A stretch of DNA of 64,000 nt, taken from positions 51,152,850 through 51,216,849 of the forward strand of contig JARWIR010000005.1 in the NCBI GenBank assembly GCA_029959085.1, in the 5' to 3' direction. Each line of letters starts with the position of its first letter. Position 1 is the stretch's first letter. This document shows, one piece after another, positions 32,528 to 43,702 of the stretch. The DNA is from Nemophila menziesii (lineage: Eukaryota > Streptophyta > Magnoliopsida > Boraginales > Hydrophyllaceae). The position numbers were made by a program, and so were the translations under genes. The notes under the pieces are model-generated. The model was not told the origin of the DNA, searched no databases, and saw only the letters and a list, made by a program, of their open reading frames with translations.

Positions 32528-32741
32528 TTTTTTCATCCTTGTTCTTTTTTCTTCATACTAGCTTTTTTTTTTCCCCTCCACCACCTTTAGATACGTACCG
32601 AGATTCCCTGGCCCTGTCCCCTTCTTTTACGGGGTTCATTTTTCGAAAAACCCGAACCGCTACTCCGGGCCCGCCGTGACGCCCGAGATTCCGAATGTAA
32701 TCCCGATTCCCCTTTTAACCTATTGCTGCGCATAACTTGAC

Positions 32742-32860
32742 GGGTGCGATCATACCAGCACTAATGCACCGGATCCCATCAGAACTCCGAAGTTAAGCGT
32801 GCTTGGGCGAGAGTAGTACTAGGATGGGTGACCCCCTGGGAAGTCCTCGTGTTGCACCCC
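32742..32860 (+). rRNA. 5S rRNA copy 99
   Basis: Unchanged; spacer CATCTTTG and TTCGAAAAACC. Same haplotype as 42709. Confidence 0.97.
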
Positions 32861-33072
32861 TTTTTTCATCTTTGTTCTTTTTTCTTCATACTAGCTTTTT
32901 TTTCCCCTCCACCACCTTTAGATACGTACCGAGATTCCCTGGCCCTGTCCCCTTCTTTTACGGGGTTCATTTTTCGAAAAACCCGAACCGCTACTCCGGG
33001 CCCGCCGTGACGCCCGAGATTCCGAATGTAATCCCGATTCCCCTTTTAACCTATTGCTGCGCATAACTTGAC

Positions 33073-33191
33073 GGGTGCGATCATACCAGCACTAATGCAC
33101 CGGATCCCATCAGAACTCCGAAGTTAAGCGTGCTTGGGCGAGAGTAGTACTAGGATGGGTGACCCCCTGGGAAGTCCTCGTGTTGCACCCC
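33073..33191 (+). rRNA. 5S rRNA copy 100
   Basis: Unchanged; spacer CATCTTTG. Confidence 0.97.
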
Positions 33192-33405
33192 TTTTTTCAT
33201 CTTTGTTCTTTTTTCTTCATACTAGCTTTTTTTTTTCCCCTCCACCACCTTTAGATACGTACCGAGATTCCCTGGCCCTGTCCCCTTCTTTTACGGGGTT
33301 CATTTTTCGAGAAACCCGAACCGCTACTCCGGGCCCGCCGTGACGCCCGAGATTCCGAATGTAATCCCGATTCCCCTTTTAACCTATTGCTGCGCATAAC
33401 TTGAC

Positions 33406-33524
33406 GGGTGCGATCATACCAGCACTAATGCACCGGATCCCATCAGAACTCCGAAGTTAAGCGTGCTTGGGCGAGAGTAGTACTAGGATGGGTGACCCCC
33501 TGGGAAGTCCTCGTGTTGCACCCC
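33406..33524 (+). rRNA. 5S rRNA copy 101
   Basis: Unchanged. Confidence 0.97.
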
Positions 33525-33738
33525 TTTTTTCATCCTTGTTCTTTTTTCTTCATACTAGCTTTTTTTTTTCCCCTCCACCACCTTTAGATACGTACCGAGA
33601 TTCCCTGGCCCTGTCCCCTTCTTTTACGGGGTTCATTTTTCGAGAAACCCGAACCGCTACTCCGGGCCCGCCGTGACGCCCGAGATTCCGAATGTAATCC
33701 CGATTCCCCTTTTAACCTATTGCTGCGCATAACTTGAC

Positions 33739-33857
33739 GGGTGCGATCATACCAGCACTAATGCACCGGATCCCATCAGAACTCCGAAGTTAAGCGTGCT
33801 TGGGCGAGAGTAGTACTAGGATGGGTGACCCCCTGGGAAGTCCTCGTGTTGCACCCC
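33739..33857 (+). rRNA. 5S rRNA copy 102
   Basis: Unchanged; spacer ATTACTGCGC, as in 31744. Confidence 0.97.
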
Positions 33858-34070
33858 TTTTTTCATCCTTGTTCTTTTTTCTTCATACTAGCTTTTTTTT
33901 CCCCCTCCACCACCTTTAGATACGTACCGAGATTCCCTGGCCCTGTCCCCTTCTTTTACGGGGTTCATTTTTCGAGAAACCCGAACCGCTACTCCGGGCC
34001 CGCCGTGACGCCCGAGATTCCGAATGTAATCCCGATTCCCCTTTTAACCTATTACTGCGCATAACTTGAC

Positions 34071-34189
34071 GGGTCCGATCATACCAGCACTAATGCACCG
34101 GATCCCATCAGAACTCCGAAGTTAAGCGTGCTTGGGCGAGAGTAGTACTAGGATGGGTGACCCCCTGGGAAGTCCTCGTGTTGCACCCC
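34071..34189 (+). rRNA. 5S rRNA copy 103
   Basis: G5C, third occurrence. Confidence 0.95.
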
Positions 34190-34403
34190 TTTTTTCATCC
34201 TTGTTCTTTTTTCTTCATACTAGCTTTTTTTTTTCCCCTCCACCACCTTTAGATACGTACCGAGATTCCCTGGCCCTGTCCCCTTCTTTTACGGGGTTCA
34301 TTTTTCGAGAAACCCGAACCGCTACTCCGGGCCCGCCGTGACGCCCGAGATTCCGAATGTAATCCCGATTCCCCTTTTAACCTATTGCTGCGCATAACTT
34401 GAC

Positions 34404-34522
34404 GGGTGCGATCATACCAGCACTAATGCACCGGATCCCATCAGAACTCCGAAGTTAAGCGTGCTTGGGCGAGAGTAGTACTAGGATGGGTGACCCCCTG
34501 GGAAGTCCTCGTGTTGCACCCC
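34404..34522 (+). rRNA. 5S rRNA copy 104
   Basis: Unchanged gene with a type B spacer (CTGCTCCC, TTTTTTGAG); unlike 26753 it lacks C61G. Confidence 0.97.
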
Positions 34523-34736
34523 TTTTTTCATCCTTGTTCTTTTTTCTTCATACTAGCTTTTTTTCTCCCCCTCCACCACCTTTAGATACGTACCGAGATT
34601 CCCTGGCCCTGCTCCCTTCTTTTACGGGGTTCATTTTTTGAGAAACCCGAACCGCTACTCCGGGCCCGCCGTGACGCCCGAGATTCCGAATGTAATCCCG
34701 CTTCCCCTTTTAACCTATTGCTGCGCATAACTTGAC

Positions 34737-34855
34737 GGGTGCGATCATACCAGCACTAATGCACCGGATCCCATCAGAACTCCGAAGTTAAGCGTGCTTG
34801 GGCGAGAGTAGTACTAGGATGGGTGACCCCCTGGGAAGTCCTCGTGTTGCACCCC
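34737..34855 (+). rRNA. 5S rRNA copy 105
   Basis: Unchanged. Confidence 0.97.
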
Positions 34856-35067
34856 TTTTTTCATCCTTGTTCTTTTTTCTTCATACTAGCTTTTTTTCCC
34901 CCTCCACCACCTTTAGATACGTACCGAGATTCCCTGGCCCTGTCCCCTTCTTTTACGGGGTTCATTTTTCGAGAAACCCGAACCGCTACTCCGGGCCCGC
35001 CGTGACGCCCGAGATTCCGAATGTAATCCCGATTCCCCTTTTAACCTATTGCTGCGCATAACTTGAC

Positions 35068-35186
35068 GGGTGCGATCATACCAGCACTAATGCACCAGAT
35101 CCCATCAGAACTCCGAAGTTAAGCGTGCTTGGGCGAGAGTAGTACTAGGATGGGTGACCCCCTGGGAAGTCCTCGTGTTGCACCCT
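35068..35186 (+). rRNA. 5S rRNA copy 106
   Basis: G30A and C119T. Partner of 27419. Confidence 0.95.
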
Positions 35187-35400
35187 TTTTTTCATCCTTG
35201 TTCTTTTTTCTTCATACTAGCTTTTTTTTTTCCCCTCCACCACCTTTAGATACGTATCGAGATTCCCTGGCCCTGTCCCCTTCTTTTACGGGGTTCATTT
35301 TTCGAGAAACCCGAACCGCTACTCCGGGCCCGCCGTGACGCCCGAGATTCCGAATGTAATCCCGATTCCCCTTTTAACCTATTGCTGTGCATAACTTGAC

Positions 35401-35519
35401 GGGTGCGATCATACCAGCACTAATGCACCGGATCCCATCAGAACTCCGAAGTTAAGCGTGCTTGGGCGAGAGTAGTACTAGGATGGGTGACCCCCTGGGA
35501 AGTCCTCGTGTTGCACCCC
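35401..35519 (+). rRNA. 5S rRNA copy 107
   Basis: Unchanged; upstream GCTGTGCAT, with GC at -12 kept. Confidence 0.97.
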
Positions 35520-35733
35520 TTTTTTCATCCTTGTTCTTTTTTCTTCATACTAGCTTTTTTTTTTCCCCTCCACCACCTTTAGATACGTACCGAGATTCCC
35601 TGGCCCTGTCCCCTTCTTTTACGGGGTTCATTTTTCGAGAAACCCGAACCGCTACTCCGGGCCCGCCGTGACGCCCGAGATTCCGAATGTAATCCCGATT
35701 CCCCTTTTAACCTATTGCTGCGCATAACTTGAC

Positions 35734-35852
35734 GGGTGCGATCATACCAGCACTAATGCACCGGATCCCATCAGAACTCCGAAGTTAAGCTTGCTTGGGC
35801 GAGAGTAGTACTAGGATGGGTGACCCCCTGGGAAGTCCTCGTGTTGCACCCC
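35734..35852 (+). rRNA. 5S rRNA copy 108
   Basis: G58T. Partner of 28085. Confidence 0.95.
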
Positions 35853-36065
35853 TTTTTTCATCCTTGTTCTTTTTTCTTCATACTAGCTTTTTTTTCCCCC
35901 TCCACCACCTTTAGATACGTACCGAGATTCCCTGGCCCTGTCCCCTTCTTTTACGGGGTTCATTTTTCGAGAAACCCGAACCGCTACTCCGGGCCCGCCG
36001 TGACGCCCGAGATTCCGAATGTAATCCCGATTCCCCTTTTAACCTATTGCTGCGCATAACTTGAC

Positions 36066-36184
36066 GGGTGCGATCATACCAGCACTAATGCACCGGATCC
36101 CATCAGAACTCCGAAGTTAAGCGTGCTTGGGCGAGAGTAGTACTAGGATGGGTGACCCCCTGGGAAGTCCTCGTGTTGCACCCC
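36066..36184 (+). rRNA. 5S rRNA copy 109
   Basis: Unchanged. Confidence 0.97.
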
Positions 36185-36397
36185 TTTTTTCATCCTTGTT
36201 CTTTTTTCTTCATACTAGCTTTTTTTTTCCCCTCCACCACCTTTAGATACGTACCGAGATTCCCTGGCCCTGTCCCCTTCTTTTACGGGGTTCATTTTTC
36301 GAGAAACCCGAACCGCTACTCCGGGCCCGCCGTGACGCCCGAGATTCCGAATGTAATCCCGATTCCCCTTTTAACCTATTGCTGCGCATAACTTGAC

Positions 36398-36516
36398 GGG
36401 TGCGATCATACCAGCACTAATGCACCGGATCCCATCAGAACTCCGAGGTTAAGCGTGCTTGGGCGAGAGTAGTACTAGGATGGGTGACCCCCTGGGAAGT
36501 CCTCGTGTTGCACCCC
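36398..36516 (+). rRNA. 5S rRNA copy 110
   Basis: A50G at the first base of the A box. Partner of 43040. Confidence 0.95.
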
Positions 36517-36729
36517 TTTTTTCATCTTTGTTCTTTTTTCTTCATACTAGCTTTTTTTTTCCCCTCCACCACCTTTAGATAAGTACCGAGATTCCCTGGC
36601 CCTGTCCCCTTCTTTTACGGGGTTCATTTTTCGAGAAACCCGAACCGCTACTCCGGGCCCGCCGTGACGCCCGAGATTCCGAATGTAATCCCGATTCCCC
36701 TTTTAACCTATTGCTGCGCATAACTTGAC

Positions 36730-36848
36730 GGGTGCGATCATACCAGCACTAATGCACCGGATCCCATCAGAACTCCGAAGTTAAGCGTGCTTGGGCGAGA
36801 GTAGTACTAGGATGGGTGACCCCCTGGGAAGTCCTCGTGTTGCACCCC
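36730..36848 (+). rRNA. 5S rRNA copy 111
   Basis: Unchanged; spacer CCGAACGTAATC. Partner of 43372. Confidence 0.97.
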
Positions 36849-37060
36849 TTTTTTCATCCTTGTTCTTTTTTCTTCATACTAGCTTTTTTTTTCCCCTCCA
36901 CCACCTTTAGATACGTACCGAGATTCCCTGGCCCTGTCCCCTTCTTTTACGGGGTTCATTTTTCGAGAAACCCGAACCGCTACTCCGGGCCCGCCGTGAC
37001 GCCCGAGATTCCGAACGTAATCCCGCTTCCCCTTTTAACCTATTGTTGCGCATAATTGAC

Positions 37061-37179
37061 GGGTGCGATCATACCAGCACTAATGCACCGGATCCCATCA
37101 GAACTCCGAAGTTAAGTGTGCTTGGGCGAGAGTAGTACTAGGATGGGTGACCCCCTGGGAAGTCCTCGTGTTGCACCCC
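37061..37179 (+). rRNA. 5S rRNA copy 112
   Basis: C57T in the A box. Upstream CATAATTGAC lacks one base, moving the GC from -12 to -11. Confidence 0.95.
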
Positions 37180-37390
37180 TTTTTTCATCCTTGTTCTTTT
37201 TTCTTCATACTAGCTTTTTCCCCCCTCCACCACCTTTAGATACGTACCGAGATTCCCTGGCCCTGTCCCCTTCTTTTACGGGGTTCATTTTTCGAGAAAC
37301 CCGAACCGCTACTCCGGGCCCGCCGTGACGTCCGAGATTCCGAATGTAATCCCGATTCCCCTTTTAACCTATTGCTGCGCATAACTTGAC

Positions 37391-37509
37391 GGGTGCGATC
37401 ATACCAGCACTAATGCACCGGATCCCATCAGAACTCCGAAGTTAAGCGTGCTTGGGCGAGAGTAGTACTATGATGGGTGACCCCCTGGGAAGTCCTCGTG
37501 TTGCACCCC
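37391..37509 (+). rRNA. 5S rRNA copy 113 (type A)
   Basis: G81T in the C box. Confidence 0.95.
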
Positions 37510-37722
37510 TTTTTTCATCTTTGTTCTTTTTTCTTCATACTAGCTTTTTTTTTCCCCTCCACCACCTTTAGATACGTACCGAGATTCCCTGGCCCTGTCC
37601 CCTTCTTTTACGGGGTTCATTTTTCGAGAAACCCGAACCGCTACTCCGGGCCCGCCGTGACGCCCGAGATTCCGAATGTAATCCCGCTTCCCCTTTTAAC
37701 CTATTGCTGCGCATAACTTGAC

Positions 37723-37841
37723 GGGTGCGATCATACCAGCACTAATGCACCGGATCCCATCAGAACTCCGAAGTTAAGCGTGGTTGGGCGAGAGTAGTAC
37801 TAGGATGGGTGACCCCCTGGGAAGTCCTCGTGTTCCACCCC
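37723..37841 (+). rRNA. 5S rRNA copy 114 (type B)
   Basis: C61G in the A box and G113C, which breaks the helix I pair C6-G113. Confidence 0.94.
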
Positions 37842-38055
37842 TTTTTTCATCCTTGTTCTTTTTTCTTCATACTAGCTTTTTTTCTCCCCCTCCACCACCT
37901 TTAGATACGTACCGAGATTCCCTGGCCCTGTTCCCTTCTTTTACGGGGTTCATTTTTTGAGAAACCCGAACCGCTACTCCGGGCCCGCCGTGACGCCCGA
38001 GATTCCGAATGTAATCCCGCTTCCCCTTTTAACCTATTGCTGCGCATAACTTGAC

Positions 38056-38174
38056 GGGTGCGATCATACCAGCACTAATGCACCGGATCCCATCAGAACT
38101 CCGAAGTTAAGTGTGCTTGGGCGAGAGTAGTATTAGGATGGGTGACCCCCTGGGAAGTCCTCGTGTTGCACCCC
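38056..38174 (+). rRNA. 5S rRNA copy 115 (type C)
   Basis: C57T and C78T. Confidence 0.95.
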
Positions 38175-38385
38175 TTTTTTCATCCTTGTTCTTTTTTCTT
38201 CATACTAGCTTTTTCCCCCCTCCACCACCTTTAGATACGTACCGAGATTCCCTGGCCCTGTCCCCTTCTTTTACGGGGTTCATTTTTCGAGAAACCCGAA
38301 CCGCTACTCCGGGCCCGCCGTGACGCCCGAGATTCCGAATGTAATCCCGATTCCCCTTTTAACCTATTGCCGCGCATAACTTGAC

Positions 38386-38504
38386 GGGTGCGATCATACC
38401 AGCACTAATGCACCGGATCCCATCAGAACTCCGAAGTTAAGCGTGCTTGGGCGAGAGTAGTACTATGATGGGTGACCCCCTTGGAAGTCCTCGTGTTGCA
38501 CCCC
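38386..38504 (+). rRNA. 5S rRNA copy 116 (type A)
   Basis: G81T and G97T, both in the C box. Confidence 0.94.
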
Positions 38505-38717
38505 TTTTTTCATCTTTGTTCTTTTTTCTTCATACTAGCTTTTTTTTTCCCCTCCACCACCTTTAGATACGTACCGAGATTCCCTGGCCCTGTCCCCTTC
38601 TTTTACGGGGTTCATTTTTCGAGAAACCCGAACCGCTACTCCGGGCCCGCCGTGACGCCCGAGATTCCGAATGTAATCCCGCTTCCCCTTTTAACCTATT
38701 GCTGCGCATAACTTGAC

Positions 38718-38836
38718 GGGTGCGATCATACCAGCACTAATGCACCGGATCCCATCAGAACTCCGAAGTTAAGCGTGGTTGGGCGAGAGTAGTACTAGGA
38801 TGGGTGACCCCCTAGGAAGTCCTCGTGTTCCACCCC
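38718..38836 (+). rRNA. 5S rRNA copy 117 (type B)
   Basis: C61G, G97A and G113C. Confidence 0.94.
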
Positions 38837-39050
38837 TTTTTTCATCCTTGTTCTTTTTTCTTCATACTAGCTTTTTTTCTCCCCCTCCACCACCTTTAGA
38901 TACGTACCGAGATTCCCTGGCCCTGTTCCCTTCTTTTACGGGGTTCATTTTTTGAGAAACCCGAACCGCTACTCCGGGCCCGCCGTGACGCCCGAGATTC
39001 CGAATGTAATCCCGCTTCCCCTTTTAACCTATTGCTGCGCATAACTTGAC

Positions 39051-39169
39051 GGGTGCGATCATACCAGCACTAATGCACCGGATCCCATCAGAACTCCGAA
39101 GTTAAGCGTGCTTGGGCGAGAGTAGTACTAGGATGGGTGACCCCCTGGGAAGTCCTCGTGTTGCACCCC
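39051..39169 (+). rRNA. 5S rRNA copy 118 (type C)
   Basis: Unchanged; spacer CTCCGGGACTGCC. Confidence 0.97.
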
Positions 39170-39383
39170 TTTTTTCATCCTTGTTCTTTTTTCTTCATAC
39201 TAGCTTTTTTTTTTCCCCTCCACCACCTTTAGATACGTACCGAGATTCCCTGGCCCTGTCCCCTTCTTTTACGGGGTTCATTTTTCGAGAAACCCGAACC
39301 GCTACTCCGGGACTGCCGTGACGCCCGAGATTCCGAATGTAATCCCGATTCCCCTTTTAACCTATTGCTGCGCATAACTTGAC

Positions 39384-39502
39384 GGGTGCGATCATACCAG
39401 CACTAATGCACCGGATCCCATCAGAACTCCGAAGTTAAGCGTGCTTGGGCGAGAGTAGTACTATGATGGGTGACCCCCTTGGAAGTCCTCGTGTTGCACC
39501 CC
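39384..39502 (+). rRNA. 5S rRNA copy 119 (type A)
   Basis: G81T and G97T. Confidence 0.94.
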
Positions 39503-39715
39503 TTTTTTCATCTTTGTTCTTTTTTCTTCATACTAGCTTTTTTTTTCCCCTCCACCACCTTTAGATACGTACCGAGATTCCCTGGCCCTGTCCCCTTCTT
39601 TTACGGGGTTCATTTTTCGAGAAACCCGAACCGCTACTCCGGGCCCGCCGTGACGCCCGAGATTCCGAATGTAATCCCGCTTCCCCTTTTAACCTATTGC
39701 TGCGCATAACTTGAC

Positions 39716-39834
39716 GGGTGCGATCATACCAGCACTAATGCACCGGATCCCATCAGAACTCCGAAGTTAAGCGTGGTTGGGCGAGAGTAGTACTAGGATG
39801 GGTGACCCCCTGGGAAGTCCTCGTGTTCCACCCC
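39716..39834 (+). rRNA. 5S rRNA copy 120 (type B)
   Basis: C61G and G113C. Confidence 0.94.
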
Positions 39835-40048
39835 TTTTTTCATCCTTGTTCTTTTTTCTTCATACTAGCTTTTTTTCTCCCCCTCCACCACCTTTAGATA
39901 CGTACCGAGATTCCCTGGCCCTGTTCCCTTCTTTTACGGGGTTCATTTTTTGAGAAACCCGAACCGCTACTCCGGGCCCGCCGTGACGCCCGAGATTCCG
40001 AATGTAATCCCGCTTCCCCTTTTAACCTATTGCTGCGCATAACTTGAC

Positions 40049-40167
40049 GGGTGCGATCATACCAGCACTAATGCACCGGATCCCATCAGAACTCCGAAGT
40101 TAAGCGTGCTTGGGCGAGAGTAGTACTAGGATGGGTGACCCCCTGGGAAGTCCTCGTGTTGCACCCC
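40049..40167 (+). rRNA. 5S rRNA copy 121 (type C)
   Basis: Unchanged; spacer CCACCATCTTTAG and GTGACGTCCGAG. Confidence 0.97.
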
Positions 40168-40381
40168 TTTTTTCATCCTTGTTCTTTTTTCTTCATACTA
40201 GCTTTTTTTTTTCCCCTCCACCATCTTTAGATACGTACCGAGATTCCCTGGCCCTGTCCCCTTCTTTTACGGGGTTCATTTTTCGAGAAACCCGAACCGC
40301 TACTCCGGGCCCGCCGTGACGTCCGAGATTCCGAATGTAATCCCGATTCCCCTTTTAACCTATTGCTGCGCATAACTTGAC

Positions 40382-40500
40382 GGGTGCGATCATACCAGCA
40401 CTAATGCACCGGATCCCATCAGAACTCCGAAGTTAAGCGTGCTTGGGCGAGAGTAGTACTATGATGGGTGACCCCCTTGGAAGTCCTCGTGTTGCACCCC
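40382..40500 (+). rRNA. 5S rRNA copy 122 (type A)
   Basis: G81T and G97T. Confidence 0.94.
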
Positions 40501-40713
40501 TTTTTTCATCTTTGTTCTTTTTTCTTCATACTAGCTTTTTTTTTCCCCTCCACCACCTTTAGATACGTACCGAGATTCCCTGGCCCTGTCCCCTTCTTTT
40601 ACGGGGTTCATTTTTCGAGAAACCCGAACCGCTACTCCGGGCCCGCCGTGACGCCCGAGATTCCGAATGTAATCCCGCTTCCCCTTTTAACCTATTGCTG
40701 CGCATAACTTGAC

Positions 40714-40832
40714 GGGTGCGATCATACCAGCACTAATGCACCGGATCCCATCAGAACTCCGAAGTTAAGCGTGGTTGGGCGAGAGTAGTACTAGGATGGG
40801 TGACCCCCTGGGAAGTCCTCGTGTTCCACCCC
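40714..40832 (+). rRNA. 5S rRNA copy 123 (type B)
   Basis: C61G and G113C. Confidence 0.94.
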
Positions 40833-41046
40833 TTTTTTCATCCTTGTTCTTTTTTCTTCATACTAGCTTTTTTTCTCCCCCTCCACCACCTTTAGATACG
40901 TACCGAGATTCCCTGGCCCTGTTCCCTTCTTTTACGGGGTTCATTTTTTGAGAAACCCGAACCGCTACTCCGGGCCCGCCGTGACGCCCGAGATTCCGAA
41001 TGTAATCCCGCTTCCCCTTTTAACCTATTGCTGCGCATAACTTGAC

Positions 41047-41165
41047 GGGTGCGATCATACCAGCACTAATGCACCGGATCCCATCAGAACTCCGAAGTTA
41101 AGTGTGCTTGGGCGAGAGTAGTACTAGGATGGGTGACCCCCTGGGAAGTCCTCGTGTTGCACCCC
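41047..41165 (+). rRNA. 5S rRNA copy 124 (type C)
   Basis: C57T; T5C6 spacer. Confidence 0.95.
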
Positions 41166-41376
41166 TTTTTTCATCCTTGTTCTTTTTTCTTCATACTAGC
41201 TTTTTCCCCCCTCCACCACCTTTAGATACGTACCGAGATTCCCTGGCCCTCTCCCCTTCTTTTACGGGGTTCATTTTTCGAGAAACCCGAACCGCTACTC
41301 CGGGCCCGCCGTGACGCCCGAGATTCCGAATGTAATCCCGATTCCCCTTTTAACCTATTGCCGCGCATAACTTGAC

Positions 41377-41495
41377 GGGTGCGATCATACCAGCACTAAT
41401 GCACCGGATCCCATCAGAACTCCGAAGTTAAGCGTGCTTGGGCGAGAGTAGTACTAGGATGGGTGACCCCCTGGGAAGTCCTCGTGTTGCACCCT
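41377..41495 (+). rRNA. 5S rRNA copy 125
   Basis: C119T; upstream ATTGCCGCGC. Confidence 0.96.
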
Positions 41496-41709
41496 TTTTT
41501 TCATCCTTGTTCTTTTTTCTTCATACTAGCTTTTTTTTTTCCCCTCCACCACCTTTAGATACGTATCGAGATTCCCTGGCCCTGTCCCCTTCTTTTACGG
41601 GGTTCATTTTTCGAGAAACCCGAACCGCTACTCCGGGCCCGCCGTGACGCCCGAGATTCCGAATGTAATCCCGATTCCCCTTTTAACCTATTGCTGCGCA
41701 TAACTTGAC

Positions 41710-41828
41710 GGGTGCGATCATACCAGCACTAATGCACCGGATCCCATCAGAACTCCGAAGTTAAGCGTGCTTGGGCGAGAGTAGTACTAGGATGGGTGAC
41801 CCCCTGGGAAGTCCTCGTGTTGCACCCC
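41710..41828 (+). rRNA. 5S rRNA copy 126
   Basis: Unchanged; spacer TTCGAAAAACC. Confidence 0.97.
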
Positions 41829-42042
41829 TTTTTTCATCCTTGTTCTTTTTTCTTCATACTAGCTTTTTTTTTTCCCCTCCACCACCTTTAGATACGTACC
41901 GAGATTCCCTGGCCCTGTCCCCTTCTTTTACGGGGTTCATTTTTCGAAAAACCCGAACCGCTACTCCGGGCCCGCCGTGACGCCCGAGATTCCGAATGTA
42001 ATCCCGATTCCCCTTTTAACCTATTGCTGCGCATAACTTGAC

Positions 42043-42161
42043 GGGTGCGATCATACCAGCACTAATGCACCGGATCCCATCAGAACTCCGAAGTTAAGCG
42101 TGCTTGGGCGAGAGTAGTACTAGGATGGGTGACCCCCTGGGAAGTCCTCGTGTTGCACCCC
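42043..42161 (+). rRNA. 5S rRNA copy 127
   Basis: Unchanged. Confidence 0.97.
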
Positions 42162-42375
42162 TTTTTTCATCCTTGTTCTTTTTTCTTCATACTAGCTTTT
42201 TTTTTTCCCCTCCACCACCTTTAGATACGTACCGAGATTCCCTGGCCCTGTCCCCTTCTTTTACGGGGTTCATTTTTCGAGAAACCCGAACCGCTACTCC
42301 GGGCCCGCCGTGACGCCCGAGATTCCGAATGTAATCCCGATTCCCCTTTTAACCTATTGCTGCGCATAACTTGAC

Positions 42376-42494
42376 GGGTGCGATCATACCAGCACTAATG
42401 CACCGGATCCCATCAGAACTCCGAAGTTAAGCGTGCTTGGGCGAGAGTAGTACTAGGATGGGTGACCCCCTGGGAAGTCCTCGTGTTGCACCCC
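42376..42494 (+). rRNA. 5S rRNA copy 128
   Basis: Unchanged; spacer TTCGAAAAACC, as in 32409. Confidence 0.97.
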
Positions 42495-42708
42495 TTTTTT
42501 CATCCTTGTTCTTTTTTCTTCATACTAGCTTTTTTTTTTCCCCTCCACCACCTTTAGATACGTACCGAGATTCCCTGGCCCTGTCCCCTTCTTTTACGGG
42601 GTTCATTTTTCGAAAAACCCGAACCGCTACTCCGGGCCCGCCGTGACGCCCGAGATTCCGAATGTAATCCCGATTCCCCTTTTAACCTATTGCTGCGCAT
42701 AACTTGAC

Positions 42709-42827
42709 GGGTGCGATCATACCAGCACTAATGCACCGGATCCCATCAGAACTCCGAAGTTAAGCGTGCTTGGGCGAGAGTAGTACTAGGATGGGTGACC
42801 CCCTGGGAAGTCCTCGTGTTGCACCCC
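42709..42827 (+). rRNA. 5S rRNA copy 129
   Basis: Unchanged; same spacer haplotype as 32742. Confidence 0.97.
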
Positions 42828-43039
42828 TTTTTTCATCTTTGTTCTTTTTTCTTCATACTAGCTTTTTTTTCCCCTCCACCACCTTTAGATACGTACCGAG
42901 ATTCCCTGGCCCTGTCCCCTTCTTTTACGGGGTTCATTTTTCGAAAAACCCGAACCGCTACTCCGGGCCCGCCGTGACGCCCGAGATTCCGAATGTAATC
43001 CCGATTCCCCTTTTAACCTATTGCTGCGCATAACTTGAC

Positions 43040-43158
43040 GGGTGCGATCATACCAGCACTAATGCACCGGATCCCATCAGAACTCCGAGGTTAAGCGTGC
43101 TTGGGCGAGAGTAGTACTAGGATGGGTGACCCCCTGGGAAGTCCTCGTGTTGCACCCC
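43040..43158 (+). rRNA. 5S rRNA copy 130
   Basis: A50G. Partner of 36398. Confidence 0.95.
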
Positions 43159-43371
43159 TTTTTTCATCTTTGTTCTTTTTTCTTCATACTAGTTTTTTTT
43201 TTCCCCTCCACCACCTTTAGATACGTACCGAGATTCCCTGGCCCTGTCCCCTTCTTTTACGGGGTTCATTTTTCGAGAAACCCGAACCGCTACTCCGGGC
43301 CCGCCGTGACGCCCGAGATTCCGAATGTAATCCCGATTCCCCTTTTAACCTATTGCTGCGCATAACTTGAC

Positions 43372-43490
43372 GGGTGCGATCATACCAGCACTAATGCACC
43401 GGATCCCATCAGAACTCCGAAGTTAAGCGTGCTTGGGCGAGAGTAGTACTAGGATGGGTGACCCCCTGGGAAGTCCTCGTGTTGCACCCC
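43372..43490 (+). rRNA. 5S rRNA copy 131
   Basis: Unchanged; spacer CATACTCGC and CCGAACGTAATC. Partner of 36730. Confidence 0.97.
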
Positions 43491-43702
43491 TTTTTTCATC
43501 CTTGTTCTTTTTTCTTCATACTCGCTTTTTTTTTCCCCTCCACCACCTTTAGATACGTACCGAGATTCCCTGGCCCTGTCCCCTTCTTTTACGGGGTTCA
43601 TTTTTCGAGAAACCCGAACCGCTACTCCGGGCCCGCCGTGACGCCCGAGATTCCGAACGTAATCCCGCTTCCCCTTTTAACCTATTGTTGCGCATAATTG
43701 AC

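Larger units (their letters stand above)
30081..32741 (+). repeat. 8-unit block, second tandem copy
   Basis: It matches 27419-30080 unit by unit, except that copy 91 lacks the G30A of copy 83 and copy 96 lacks the extra C found in the spacer of copy 88 (TGGCCCCTG near 29284). Confidence 0.92.
34404..36184 (+). repeat. Duplicate of the 26753-28535 region (6 units)
   Basis: Copies 104-109 follow the order of copies 81-86 at an offset of about 7649: a CTGCTCCC/TTTTTTGAG spacer, a T7C5 spacer, G30A+C119T, then G58T two units later. Copy 107 lacks the G48A and C92A of copy 84. Confidence 0.8.
37391..41376 (+). repeat. Three-unit higher-order repeat, four rounds
   Basis: Units cycle as type A (gene with G81T, from the second round also G97T), type B (C61G and G113C, CTCCCCCTCC and TTTTTTGAG spacer) and type C (C57T or unchanged gene). 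The period is 995-998 bp, with rounds starting at 37391, 38386, 39384 and 40382. Types A and B carry changes in the C box, A box or helix I. Confidence 0.93.
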
